Source: CAZJDV01 sp964544865
GTDB taxonomy: Bacteria > Chloroflexota > Dehalococcoidia > Lucifugimonadales > CAJWER01
Length of the DNA stretch: 52,043 bases
Assembly (NCBI GenBank): GCA_964544865.1
Contig: CAZJDV010000009.1
Span: 1-52,043 of the forward strand
Direction: 5' to 3'
Shown here piece by piece: positions 41,306 to 50,642 of this stretch. The translations under genes and the position numbers were made by a program. The number at the start of each line of letters is the position of its first letter. Position 1 is the stretch's first letter. The notes under the pieces are model-generated. The model was not told where the DNA came from, did no database searches, and was given only the letters and a program-made list of their open reading frames with translations.

Positions 41306-41879
41306 CCAACCCTCTCGCTTGTGGAACGCCTGCACCGGGAAGTATACCCCGAATCAACCTAAAGGCTACTGAGAGGCGAGGCATCCGGTCTCGCCGGCCG
41401 CATTGAGATTAAGGGACCGGGAGTTACGACTCGGACGGGATTCCAAAAGGTCAGAGGATCGCGGTCGTAGAGATGTTTGGAATCCTCCTGGCTCCCCTGA
41501 TGGTGGCCCATGGTGCTAGCCACCAATCACGATTGAGGTGGGACATATATGGAGCCCTTATAAAATGAGCGTGATACATCATGAAAAGATGCGCGCTTAC
41601 GTGCTACGATTATCTATCTGACTATCGGTAGCCGTGTGCGGCATCGACTATTACCGATGGGTTGGGCGAAAAGACAGAAGCAAACTTCAGGAAGAAACCA
41701 ACGGGTATACGGGTGCCGGACGTGCAGGATGGTGCCTTGAGCGCTCCTTTGACGGCGGGGCCGGATGCGAACTCGCCCGATCTCAATGCGCCCGCGGCGC
41801 CCAACGAAAAATTGGCTGCACGCTCACGATCTCTGGCGAGCCGCCTGCGTGGCCGCGCTGCCCCACGCCGAGGCCCTCG
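41306..41879. other. Long intergenic stretch upstream of the decayed MFS gene
   Basis: About 570 bp without a supported gene. It has an inverted repeat, GGATTCCAAA (41438-41447) with TTTGGAATCC (41476-41485), and a TATAAA near 41559 in locally AT-rich sequence. The open frame running into the MFS remnant from 41634 has no protein-like character before about 41890. Confidence 0.4.
41438..41485. repeat. 10-bp inverted repeat with 28-nt spacer
   Basis: GGATTCCAAA and TTTGGAATCC are perfect complements. It could be a hairpin or a binding site; no transposase or target duplication is nearby. Confidence 0.5.
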
Positions 41880-41889
41880 GGCGCGAGAG

Positions 41890-43108
41890 TGCGAGTCCGG
41901 ACGTTTGACTCGTTCCGCTATCGGGACTTCCGGCTGCTATGGGCCTCGATGGGTTTCATCGGTGGTGGGTTCTGGGGCCAGCAGCTCGTTGTGGGCTGGC
42001 TGATCTACGACCTCACCCGGTCACTGCTCCTCACCAGCTTGGCGCTGGGTCTCGACGCCCTGCCCTCCCTGGTGGCCGGCCCAATCGGCGGCCTCCTGGC
42101 GGACGTATGGGACCGCCGGAGGATCCTGGTGGCGAGCGCGGCCTATTAGGCGATCGTTACGGGCGCGTTCGGCGTCATTCTCCTGCTAGGCCGTATCGAA
42201 GCCTGACACATATTCGCCTACGTACTGGCGATGGAAGTCTCCTGGTCGGTCTCCTACCCTGCCAGGTTCGCGCTCGTCTCCAACGTCGTTCCGAGGTATG
42301 GCCTGTTAAACGCATTCGCCCTTGATGCCCAGGCCTTCAACGCCTCGCGGCGGTGGCGCCGGCGGTGGCCGGCCTGCTGATCGTCGGGATCGGTCCAGGG
42401 CCAGCGCTGGTGCTAGGGGCCACGTTGCACGTTGGGGCCGGGCTCGCCATAGCGGCGATGAGGGTCCGCACATCAGAATATCGTGGCGCTCGACGCCTTA
42501 GAAAGCCTCTCCAGCAGATTCGTGAAAGGGTGCGGATGGAGTACGAACGGCTTGTCCTGGCGCTCACGATACTAACCGCCACGACGATGTTGCTCTTCGT
42601 GCCGTTCGTCCACGGCCTGATGCCCGTCTACGCCTCCGAGGGGTACGAAGTGAGGCCGGTCGGACTTGGACTGCTCATGTCCGTCGTGGGGATCGGCAGC
42701 ATCTTCGGCACGGTGTTGGTGGCTTCAGTGGGCGATATCCGTAACAAGGCGCGCGCCATCGTCGCGGCCCTGGTTTTGACAATCGCGGCAGTAGTGGCGT
42801 TCTCGCGGACCTCGGCAATCTCCCCGGCGATCCTTGTCCTGATGCTGATGAGCGGGGGATTCACGGTCTTTCTCACCATCGCCAGCGCGACGATGCAGTC
42901 GGTCGTGCCCGACGAGCTGCAGGGCAGAGTATCGTCTCTTGGCACGATGACCCTGGGACTGTTTCCTCTCGGCAGCTTGGTGGCCAGAGGGCTGGCGGAG
43001 CTGTTCGGCGCTCCGGGCGCGACGCTTCTGGCCGAGGGTGCGCTGGCGGTCGTCTCGATGGGAGTTCTCCTGAGATTTCGCGGTGTATTGGCCGCGCCAA
43101 AGCGGTGA
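41890..43108 (+). pseudogene. Decayed MFS transporter gene
   Basis: The protein starts around FDSFRYRDFRLLWASMG and shows MFS helices (FWGQQLVVGWLIYDLTRSLL, LADVWDRRRILVASAAY with motif A). It is stopped by TAG 42147-42149, continues AIVTGAFGVILLLGRIEA to a TGA near 42204, continues HIFAYVLAMEVSWSVSYPAR and NAFALDAQAFNASR, then shifts frame near 42345 and runs on as AVAGLLIVGIGPGPA to the natural stop at 43108. About 400 residues in total, of the MFS_3 or transmembrane secretion effector type with up to 12 helices. Two nonsense codons and one frameshift argue for true decay rather than one sequencing error. Confidence 0.8.
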
Positions 43109-43118
43109 CTCCGCGCTC

Positions 43119-43910
43119 TTAAGCCGTCAGACGTTTCGACTCTTGCCAAATGGCCTCCTTCGCATCCAGGGCAAGGGTCCCCAACGGCGTGCCCCGGTCG
43201 CGGCAAAGCTGCTCCATGACGGCGAACCTCCCGCGAAAACGCGCCCCGGCCCCGCGCAGCGCCTCTTCAGCGTCTATGTCCATCCAGCGGCCGGCGTTGA
43301 CTATGGAGAAGAGCAGATCGCCCAGCTCTGCTTCTTTCTCTACCGGGCTATCCGCGCTGCTGAGCTCGCGCAGCTCCTCCGTGACCTTGTCCATGACGCC
43401 ACTGGCGTCCTCCCAGTCGAAGCCGACCCCCGCGGCCCGCTGCTGAATGGCCTGTGAATAGGCCAACGCCGGCATCTCTTTCGGGACGCCGTCCAGCGCG
43501 GACGCATCTTGCCCCTTGCGCTCCGCGCGCTTCATCTCTTGCCAATTTTCCAGGACCTCGCCGGCGCCGGACACCTTCGTGTCTCCAAATACGTGAGGAT
43601 GACGCCGAATCAGCTTTTCGATGACCGTTCGATATACTCGCTCGCGGTCGAAGGCGCCCTCCTCCTCGCCGAGATGCATCTGGAACGCCATGTGAAACAC
43701 CACGTCGCCGATCTCCTCCGCGATGTGGCCTGACCGGTCCTCGTCCATGGCCTCGAGGAGCTCGTAGCACTCCTCCAGGATGTAGTGCCGCATGGACCGC
43801 CGCGTCTGCTCCCTGTCCCACGGGCAGCCGTCGGGTCCGCACAGCCGCGCGACCAGTTCCATGAGGCCGTCGAAATCGCTCGGGAACCCACTGTCGTCGT
43901 GTTTGTCCAT
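43119..43910 (-). CDS. mazG: Nucleoside triphosphate pyrophosphohydrolase MazG
   Basis: Hydrolyses (d)NTPs to monophosphates and pyrophosphate, a house-cleaning role. The 263 residues have two MazG domains: the first with CPWDREQTRRSMRHYILEEC, EEIGDVVFHMAFQMHLGEE (EExxD metal motif), the second with VTEELRELSS, EAELGDLLFSIVNAGRW. ATG 43910 is preferred because AGGATG precedes it; an upstream ATG at 43976 adds a non-family stretch. It is convergent with the decayed MFS gene with 10 bp between. Confidence 0.95.
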   Translation of the reverse strand: MDKHDDSGFPSDFDGLMELVARLCGPDGCPWDREQTRRSMRHYILEECYELLEAMDEDRSGHIAEEIGDVVFHMAFQMHLGEEEGAFDRERVYRTVIEKLIRRHPHVFGDTKVSGAGEVLENWQEMKRAERKGQDASALDGVPKEMPALAYSQAIQQRAAGVGFDWEDASGVMDKVTEELRELSSADSPVEKEAELGDLLFSIVNAGRWMDIDAEEALRGAGARFRGRFAVMEQLCRDRGTPLGTLALDAKEAIWQESKRLTA

Positions 43911-44044
43911 GTGGCATCCTGGTGCGTAGTCTTGGCTGAGGGCCGCCGCGGTTGTGCGGGGCGATGCGGCGGACAAGGCGGATCATGCGTACGCCCGCCG
44001 CCGGTTGACAAGGCGGGAAAGGCGGCCCTATGATTCGATGACCC

Positions 44045-44782
44045 ATGAACTATATCAGACCCTTGAGACCGCTGGCCGTGGCACTGTTCGTGGTGCTGGT
44101 CCCCATGTTTCTGATAACCACCAACGTCCGGCTGGTCATCAACTGGCCGAGGCTTTACAGCAACGGCTTCGACAAGTACGAGTATTACATCACGTCGTAT
44201 ATGGATATCGAACGCAGCGAGTACGTGCTGGCCGGTGAGCAGATCCGCGACTACTTCAATAACGACAAAGAGCTGATCGACGTGCGGGTGGTCCTAGGCA
44301 GCGTTCGACAGAGTATCTTCACTGAGCGTGAGGTCCTGCACATGCAGGACGTGAAGGCGCTGATAGGCGTGGTATACCTGACCGGGGAGTTGGCTGCTCT
44401 TTATATGATCGCATTTGCGCTGGCCGGGTTCCCGCTCGGACGGCGCGCATTTCTTGCAAGGTTGTGGAGATACGTTAGCATCGGTGGAATGGTGACGCTC
44501 GGCCTGATGCTGGCCGTGGGTCTAGGGGCGCTCGTCGGATTCGACCGGCTATTCCTGGCCTTTCACCTCATCAGCTTCAGCAACGATTTCTGGCAGCTCG
44601 TCCCGTGGGAGCACAATCTGATCGCCCTGTTCCCTCAGGATTTCTTCTTCGACGCCACCATGTGGGTGGCGCTGGCCACTATCGGGGAGGCGCTGGTCCT
44701 GTCCGCCGTCCTGCCGGCCGTACGCATCCGGCGTGGCCGCAGGGCCCGAATCACGTCGGTTTCTTCGCCCGCCGCCGCCTAG
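44045..44782 (+). CDS. TIGR01906 family (DUF1461) integral membrane protein
   Basis: A 245-residue membrane protein with about four to five helices: PLAVALFVVLVPMFLITTNV, ALIGVVYLTGELAALYMIAF, RYVSIGGMVTLGLMLAVGLG, FLAFHLISFSNDFWQL and TMWVALATIGEALVLSAVL. The pattern FHLISFSNDFWQLVPW followed by NLIALFPQDFFFD is the TIGR01906/Lit-like signature. Function is unknown for this group. The ATG is at 44045 shortly after the divergent mazG. The next gene (aminotransferase) starts 56 nt after its stop. Confidence 0.88.
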   Translation: MNYIRPLRPLAVALFVVLVPMFLITTNVRLVINWPRLYSNGFDKYEYYITSYMDIERSEYVLAGEQIRDYFNNDKELIDVRVVLGSVRQSIFTEREVLHMQDVKALIGVVYLTGELAALYMIAFALAGFPLGRRAFLARLWRYVSIGGMVTLGLMLAVGLGALVGFDRLFLAFHLISFSNDFWQLVPWEHNLIALFPQDFFFDATMWVALATIGEALVLSAVLPAVRIRRGRRARITSVSSPAAA

Positions 44783-44838
44783 CTCCGTCCCGTCGTCGAA
44801 TCGAAACGAAAATCCGGATAGCGAATGGGAGAGACACA

Positions 44839-46167
44839 ATGACCAGGTCAATGGCGTCGTTGGTCGAGGAGTACCGCCGGGTCACGCCGAAGTCCCACGC
44901 CCAGTGGAAGAGAGGTGTGCCGGTCATGCCGGGGGGAGTCATCAAGGGCGCCTACTGGGCCTCGCCCTATCCCCACTACGTCGAGCGGGCCGAGGGATGT
45001 TACTTTTGGGACATCGACGGCAACAAGTACGTCGATTTCGGCAATCACCACTCGGCGATGATGCTCGGGCACAGCCATCCGGAGGTGGTGGCCGCGGTCC
45101 AGCGCGAGGTGGAGCGCGGGTTCGGAGTCGGCGCACCCACTACCCTCGAGGCGGAGATCGCCGATGAGATCACCCGGAGGATACCGTCGATCGACAAGGT
45201 GAGATTCACAAACTCCGGCACCGAGTCTTCGCTGCACGCCACCCGGATGGTGCGCGCGATCACCGGCAAGCCGAAGATCGCCAAGTTCGAGGGCGCATAT
45301 CACGGCAGCCACGACGCCCTTGAGGTCAGCGCCTCTACGCCCATCGAGAAGGCCGGCCCGTCCGAGTCCCCCAACTCGGTAGCGTCCTGGAACGGCATGT
45401 CCCGATCCTCGGAGGAGGATGCAGTCATCCTGCCATACAACGACTGGGAGTCGGTCGAGCTAATACTCAGGGAGCACCAGGACGAGATCGCCGGCGTCTT
45501 CTACGACGCCAAGGGCGGGCTGCTGGACGTGCCCCACGACTTCACCCGCTTCGTCAGGGACATCACCACGGAGCTGGGCCTCCCCATGGTGATGGACGAG
45601 GTCGTGACGTTCCGGACCGGGTATTCCGGTGCCCAGGGGATAGCGGGTGTGGAGCCGGACATCACCATTTTCGGCAAGGCGTTCGGGGGCGGCTTCCCCG
45701 TCGGGGCGATCGGAGGCAAGGACGAGTTCATGAAGATCCTGGACAACTCCGGGGAGCCCACGGGTCTGAGCCAGAGTGGCACATTCTCCGGCAACAGCTT
45801 TACGCTGGCTGCGGGGCTGGCGACGCTGCGGGGATTGACTCCGGAGGTCTTCGCACACCTCGACATCCTTCGAGCCAGGTTGCATCGGGGCCTCGTCGAC
45901 ACGTTCCGGGGCGCCGGAATCGCCTGCCAGGTACTCAGTGAGGGCGCCGCGGTCGCCATGTACCTGACCGACAAGTCGCTGCGGGACCACCGCAGCGCCA
46001 GCATGTTCCCAGACAGCGAACTGAGTGCGCGGGTCGAGCTGGGGCTGTTCCTGAAAGGAAATTCACTTCGCAGCGGAATCCAGATCACACTCTCGCAGCC
46101 GATGGGAATCGAGCACGTAGACGGCTTCATCGAGGCGCTCAAACAGGTGCTCGCCGAAGAGGACTGA
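44839..46167 (+). CDS. Class III aminotransferase, glutamate-1-semialdehyde aminomutase-like (2)
   Basis: A PLP enzyme of 442 residues. VPVMPGGVIKGAYWASPYP and DIDGNKYVDFGNHHSAMMLG at the N-terminus, TNSGTESSLHATRMVRAITG, FEGAYHGSHD, MDEVVTFRTGYSGAQ, and the PLP Lys in FGKAFGGGFPVGAIGG near residue 280. It is similar in length and order to the gene at 33069-34403 but clearly diverged. As with that copy, no tetrapyrrole genes are nearby, so amino-group transfer to another substrate is more likely than haem synthesis. ATG 44839 has GGGAGAG upstream. Confidence 0.9.
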   Translation: MTRSMASLVEEYRRVTPKSHAQWKRGVPVMPGGVIKGAYWASPYPHYVERAEGCYFWDIDGNKYVDFGNHHSAMMLGHSHPEVVAAVQREVERGFGVGAPTTLEAEIADEITRRIPSIDKVRFTNSGTESSLHATRMVRAITGKPKIAKFEGAYHGSHDALEVSASTPIEKAGPSESPNSVASWNGMSRSSEEDAVILPYNDWESVELILREHQDEIAGVFYDAKGGLLDVPHDFTRFVRDITTELGLPMVMDEVVTFRTGYSGAQGIAGVEPDITIFGKAFGGGFPVGAIGGKDEFMKILDNSGEPTGLSQSGTFSGNSFTLAAGLATLRGLTPEVFAHLDILRARLHRGLVDTFRGAGIACQVLSEGAAVAMYLTDKSLRDHRSASMFPDSELSARVELGLFLKGNSLRSGIQITLSQPMGIEHVDGFIEALKQVLAEED

Positions 46168-46238
46168 GCCTCCCGGCCTCGTGCGGTTGGCCTTTATAAA
46201 ACCTCCGTGTTCTCAGCGGTGAAACCCGCCGGAACGTC

Positions 46239-46472
46239 TTAGGCGCTCATCGAGCAGGCGCATCCGCCGCCACCGCCACAACAGCCCCCGCCACCGGCCA
46301 CCGGCGAGACCTCACCTCCGGACCCGACCGAGAGGGAAATAAACACCGAGAGCCGGCGTTTGGACGGCCCGCCGCAGTCGGGGCAGTTCGCCTCATCGTC
46401 CATCTCGCTCATGCGCCGCAGCTTGTCGAAGGTGACGTGGCAGATCGTGCAACTGTATTCGTACAGGGGCAT
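46239..46472 (-). CDS. FmdB family zinc-ribbon protein with Gly/Cys-rich tail
   Basis: A 77-residue protein beginning MPLYEYSCTICHVTFDKL, with CTIC (Cys8, Cys11) and CPDC (Cys30, Cys33) as a zinc ribbon of the FmdB/CxxC type, seen in regulators of formamidase and amide metabolism and in many small proteins. The tail is GGGGCCGGGGGCACSMSA, rich in Gly and Cys. The next gene, on the other strand and divergent, is an amidase, which fits the historic link of FmdB with formamidase. ATG 46472 has GGAAGAAG before it. Confidence 0.85.
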   Translation of the reverse strand: MPLYEYSCTICHVTFDKLRRMSEMDDEANCPDCGGPSKRRLSVFISLSVGSGGEVSPVAGGGGCCGGGGGCACSMSA

Positions 46473-46549
46473 TCTTCTTCCCTCTTCCCATCGCTCTTTG
46501 TCACCGTTCGTTCCATTGTAGGCACTGCGGCTCGCCGCGGTCAAATCGA

Positions 46550-46578
46550 TTGACCTCGTATCATGGCGCTGCTAGACT
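46550..46578 (+). promoter_or_regulatory. Sigma-70-type promoter of the amidase gene
   Basis: TTGACC (46550-46555), 17 nt, TAGACT (46573-46578) with a TG extension at 46570-46571. Start of transcription near 46585, leader of about 33 nt with AAGGAG before ATG 46618. Confidence 0.65.
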
Positions 46579-46617
46579 CGCCCGGTATCATCCCGTTCAG
46601 GCTCAAGGAGACACGAC

Positions 46618-48031
46618 ATGGACCAGGACCTGGCCTTCGCGCCGGCAATGGAGATAAGACAGCTCATAGCGAGCAAGAAACTGTCGCCGGTGGAGATCAC
46701 GGAGCTATTTTTCAGCCGGATCGAGTCCCTGGACCCGCAGTTGAACGCGTACCTGACCCTGTCGCGAGACGGGGCGCTTAGTGCGGCTAGTGAGTCGGAG
46801 CAGGCCGTGGTCCGTGGCGACCGGCTCGGCCCGCTCCACGGCGTCCCGATCGCGATCAAAGACCTGGAGATGACCGCGGGCATCCGAACCACGTTGGGCT
46901 CGCTGCTCTTTCAGGACCGCGTGCCTGACGTCGACTCCGCCGTCGTCGAGCGGGTGAGGGCCGCGGGGGCCATCATCCTTGGAAAGACGAACACCCCAGA
47001 ATTCGGGATGATCGGCCACACGCAGAATCGGCTGGGAGACCACTGCCGCAACCCGTGGAACACTGAACGAACCGCTGGCGGTTCCAGCGGCGGCGCGTGT
47101 GCGGCGCTGGCGGCCGGGCTGTGTTCGCTGGCGACGGGCAGCGACGGAGGTGGGTCGATTCGCATCCCCGCCAGCTTTTCCGGGGTCTACGGGATCAAGC
47201 CGAGCCAGGGCCGGGTGCCGTTCTATTGCGCCGGCGCCGCCGGTTGCCAACCTGGTCAGCCAGTCGGGCCCACTGTCCAGGACTGTCCGCGACTCGGCGC
47301 TGCTGCTACAGGTGCTGGCCGGACACGATCCCAGGGACGTTATCTCGATGCGCGAGGCCCCCGAAGACTATCTCGCGGCGGCCGATAGGGGCGTCGAAGG
47401 CCTGCGGGTCGCCTACAGTCCGGATTTCGGCTACGCGGTGGTGGAACCGGAAGTCGCCGAGCTCTGCTCACGGGCCGCCGGAGTCTTTGAAGAGCAGGGA
47501 TGCTCGGTCGACCAGGCAGACCTGGCGCTGGACCCGCCGTTTGATGTCTTTGGCGCCGTTTTCAGCACCGTGGGTTTCGCTCGATACGAGGCCATGGTCG
47601 CCGGCAGAACCGACCTGCTCGCGGATTACACTCGCGGGAGGCTGGAGCACGGTGCGAAGGTCTCGGGGGCGGATTTTCTCAGGACCCTCGGTGAGGTGGA
47701 CCGTCTCAAGGCGCGGTTCACGGACCTGTTCGAGCGGTGCGACGTGCTGCTGTCGCCCACGGTTGCCACAACAGCGTTCCCGGTGGGCAGTCCCCCTGGC
47801 GCCATAGCTGGCCAGGAAATCGACCCGTTCGCGGGATATACCCAGTTCATGGCCATAATCAATCTAGTCGGGCATCCGGCCGCAAGCGTTCCCTGCGGCT
47901 TTTCTTCCGATGGGCTGCCCGTCGGTCTGCACATCGTCGGGCGCAAGGGCGACGAGGCCACGGTGATCGCGGCTTCGGCGGCCTTCGAGCAGGCGCGGCC
48001 TTGGGCCCAGCACCGGCCACCTGTGGCATGA
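46618..48031 (+). pseudogene. Amidase-signature family gene with one frameshift
   Basis: The first part (46618 to about 47240) has PLHGVPIAIKD, GKTNTPEFGMIG and the core GGSSGGACAALAAGLCSLAT with GSDGGGSIRIPASFSG, giving the Ser-cisSer-Lys triad of amidase-signature enzymes (GatA, amidase). Near 47225-47250 the frame shifts; the other frame resumes VANLVSQSGPLSRTVRDSAL and runs to 48031 with FAGYTQFMAIINLVGHPAAS and GLPVGLHIVG. Together they make about 470 residues, the normal length. The coding parts otherwise have no lesion, so a single-base sequence error is likely as well as a real mutation. Good promoter and ribosome-binding site are present. Confidence 0.8.
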
Positions 48032-48067
48032 AGAAGGTCTTGGGTGTTGGGTGTCAGGTTAGGATGG

Positions 48068-48565
48068 CTAGACCGTGGTCGGCTCCAGGGATACAACGCA
48101 CTCCTGGCACACTGCTTCGGGGATAATTCCCCAGCGGATCAGGTAGCCGAATACGAAGCAGCCGGCGCAGAATCCCGCGAACGCCTCCAGCGCCGCGAAG
48201 AGTGTAAGCACGGCTAGGACGGACTTGGCGGCGAAGGCCGAGTCCAACGTGAATAGCAGTACCAGCGCGGTAACCGAGAACGCCAGGCCGATGGTCTGCG
48301 CGAACCGTTTCGGCGGGCCGGGCACAGATCTTGAAGGGTCGCCGAGAGCGGGCACGATGACCCGCGTCGCCAGCAGCCCCATGGGACTGAGCGTGGGGCC
48401 GGTCGCGACCCTGGCCACGAACCCGTAGGCAAGGAGCACGAACAGTATCGGCTGCTCGGTGATGATCGCAGCCAGCGATAGCGCGGCCACCATGCCGGCC
48501 ACCAGCCGGGCTGAGTACTCGTTCACCGGATTCGGAAAGCTGAATATCTGTCGTATCGAGTTCAT
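48068..48565 (-). CDS. DUF4395 family membrane protein
   Basis: A 165-residue membrane protein with four helices. IRQIFSFPNPVNEYSARLVAG is the start, FVLLAYGFVARVATGPTLSPMG the middle, and a Cys-containing end AGFCAGCFVFGYLI. DUF4395 members commonly accompany thioredoxin-like or sulfur-transfer proteins in other genomes, but nothing like that is adjacent here. ATG 48565 is chosen (AAGGA about 11 nt upstream); another ATG 12 nt earlier is in frame. Function unknown. Confidence 0.85.
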   Translation of the reverse strand: MNSIRQIFSFPNPVNEYSARLVAGMVAALSLAAIITEQPILFVLLAYGFVARVATGPTLSPMGLLATRVIVPALGDPSRSVPGPPKRFAQTIGLAFSVTALVLLFTLDSAFAAKSVLAVLTLFAALEAFAGFCAGCFVFGYLIRWGIIPEAVCQECVVSLEPTTV

Positions 48566-48651
48566 CTTCGGTCCCATCCTTATTGTTTTCTTTGTGTTAC
48601 TACCACCGGGGTGAATGTTTGGGAGGGAGTCCAAGTCCCCAAATGCGGTGG

Positions 48652-48684
48652 AAACAAAAAGACCCTCGTCGAATATCGGCGAGG
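48652..48684 (-). terminator. Rho-independent terminator after the epimerase remnant
   Basis: On the minus strand, CCTCGCCGA and TCGACGAGG pair (one C-A mismatch) around TAT, followed by GTCTTTTTGTTT. It lies between the epimerase remnant and the DUF4395 gene, both on the minus strand, and ends the rraA-epimerase transcript. Confidence 0.7.
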
Positions 48685-48858
48685 TTCTCGATCTGTCCAT
48701 TGCGTAAGGCTAACGCAACACGCGCGCGGCCCTCAGAGGCAGATTGGCTCCCTCCTAAGTGGCACCAAACAAGCGCAGATCAGCGTCAATATGTGCGAAT
48801 TATGTCGCGGCCGCCGCCGATTTGTCAAAATGGGCTCTCGTTCCCTCCGATCGGTGTC

Positions 48859-49629
48859 TCAGAAGGTGTATCCGTCGGAACTGTCCTTGGGGGCGTAGCC
48901 TAGCACCTCCCGGGCGTGGGAGTTGTCGCGAACGGCCCATTTGTTGTTGGAAACGACGTTGAATATGTCGTACCGCAGTGAGTCCGGCGCGCTCAGACAC
49001 AGGTCGATCATCTGGACGCAGTCGTCGAAGCTAAGGTACCCTCCCATGTGGCTCGTCAACTCGGGACGGTTGCTCCCTTTGAGCAGCGCGCCGATGCGCA
49101 GGCAGATCACCGACAGCCCGTGCTCGCTGGCATACAGCCTGCCCAGCACCTCCCCGAAGGCCTTGGTCACCCCGTAGAGGTTGTAGGGCCAGTAGGCCGA
49201 GCGGTGGTCCAGCATCTCCCAGGTCTCCGACACTTTGTCGTACTCCCCCGCCGCTATCTCCATGTAGGGCGAGAGGCGGTACTGCGGTCCGAGGGTCACG
49301 GCGCCGCTGCTGGTGAATATGATCCGTTTCACGCCGTTGATGCGGGACGCCTCAAACACGTTGCGCACTCCCTTGATGTTGATCTCCAGGGTTCATTCCC
49401 AGCTATTGACGTCCTGGTTCTCCGCGGGAAGGTGGACCACTGTGTCGATGCCTTCGAAGGCCGGCATGATGGCCTCGAAGTTGGCGATGCTGGCCCTGGT
49501 GTGCGGAATGCGCTCGACGGACCGCCGGCTGATCCCGCTGAACTCGTACTTGTCTCCCAGGTTCTTTTAGACCAAGTACCGACGGTGCCGCTGGCCCCGG
49601 TTATCAGGACTCTTTTTGGTGTTTGCCAT
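48859..49629 (-). pseudogene. NAD-dependent epimerase/dehydratase (extended SDR) gene with several lesions
   Basis: From ATG 49629 the frame slips in an A-run, giving RVLITGASGTVG, then slips again to LGDKYEFSGISRRSVERI and FEGIDTVVHLPAENQDVNSW, meets TGA near 49396, and continues LEINIKGVRNVFEASR, IIFTSSGAV and YGVTKAFGEVLGRLY (YxxxK) to the stop at 48859. Without the lesions the length would be about 255 residues, typical of NAD-dependent epimerase/dehydratase proteins of the uronate dehydrogenase type. The later two thirds (from 49368) form an intact frame but lack the NAD-binding motif. It follows rraA by 14 nt, so it is the second gene of that operon. Confidence 0.8.
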
Positions 49630-49643
49630 TCTGTCCTCTCTCG

Positions 49644-50372
49644 TTAGACGGCCTGGCCGGGATGAGTACTAGCCCGCCGCTCCCTCGCCACACGCTCGAA
49701 CGTTTCGGCGTTGTAGTGCCTGCCAGGCGGGCAGCCGTCCCGCAGGATCATCGCCTTGACGATCTCCTCCAGCTCTTCGTGCTCCTCCGCCCATTCGATG
49801 ACTTCCTCTGCGTGCTGCCTGGGCACGCAGACGATGTCGCCGTCCTCGGCCACCATTACGTCGCCGGGACGGACGGTGATGCCCCCGCACACGACGTCGA
49901 CGTTGTCCTCGTGGGACACGAGCTTCGGGAAGCGGCTCCCCGGTGTCGCGGCCCCGGCGAAGACTCCATAGCCGTAGGCCACGACCGCGGGCATGTCTCG
50001 AATCCCGGCATCGGTGATGACCCCCTCGGCGCCAACGATCTTCAGATGGAGCAGCACCATGTCCCCGCCGATGGCCGAGTCCGCGAAGCCGTTTGCTCCT
50101 GCTATCAGCACGTCGCCCGGCCCGCACGACCCCATAGCACGGTACTCCGGGGCGTTCTCGCCCTGGTTCGCCTCCTCGGCCAGATCTGGCCTCCCCGTGA
50201 CGTAGCGCACGGTCCTGGCGCGGCCCACTAGCCTCCGGCCCGGCGTGAAGCTCTGGACCCCCTGCATGAAGCAGAGGTTGTAGCCGTGTTTCGATACGCC
50301 ACTGTACACGGTGGCTAACCCAACCTTTTTGAACCTCTCGAGCACCTCGTCCGTGACATCTTGGCCGGCCAA
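49644..50372 (-). CDS. RraA-like family protein (4-hydroxy-4-methyl-2-oxoglutarate aldolase-like)
   Basis: A 242-residue protein of the RraA/HMG-aldolase fold. Family stretches are LATVYSGVSKHG, GRRLVGRARTVRY, GPGDVLIAGANGFADSAIGGDM, GVITDAGIRDMP with the Arg-Asp pair for pyruvate/metal binding, and VCGGITVRPGDVMVAEDGDIVCVP. Members are class II pyruvate aldolases or oxaloacetate decarboxylases for aromatic breakdown products, or inhibitors of RNase E; this longer form favours the enzyme group. The likely start is TTG at 50372, with GGAGG 5 nt before it. It is followed by the epimerase remnant and is divergent from a gamma-glutamyltransferase gene. Confidence 0.88.
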   Translation of the reverse strand: MAGQDVTDEVLERFKKVGLATVYSGVSKHGYNLCFMQGVQSFTPGRRLVGRARTVRYVTGRPDLAEEANQGENAPEYRAMGSCGPGDVLIAGANGFADSAIGGDMVLLHLKIVGAEGVITDAGIRDMPAVVAYGYGVFAGAATPGSRFPKLVSHEDNVDVVCGGITVRPGDVMVAEDGDIVCVPRQHAEEVIEWAEEHEELEEIVKAMILRDGCPPGRHYNAETFERVARERRASTHPGQAV

Positions 50373-50642
50373 TGTATCCTCCTGTTTTCGGACCGATGAT
50401 AATGGTCGCCGCAGATCCTGATCGGGTTTTTATAGTATTTGAATCGAGTGCGGCGAAGGGCTGTTTGCGTCCCCGGCCATTGTATCCGAAGAGCCGCCCG
50501 CTCGTGGACTCTTTTGTTACGCCGCCACTCGATTTGAGCAGCAGCGCCCTCCTTGGTGTAAGATACTCGCTGGCCGTGCGATGCGACCGCGTGCTTGACT
50601 CTCGGGCGGCTAACCGGCACTCATACCAGGGGGAGTAGTGAC

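Noticed and set aside
41438..41485. Terminal repeats of an insertion sequence
   Set aside because: The arms are only 28 nt apart with no transposase or target duplication.
42147..42206. TAG and TGA in the MFS gene as recoded codons
   Set aside because: One is TAG, no Cys is expected at the TGA, and a frameshift follows, so this is decay or error, not recoding.
49390..49400. TGA in the epimerase remnant as selenocysteine
   Set aside because: It falls in the helix before LEINIKG where no Cys is conserved, and the gene has other frameshifts.
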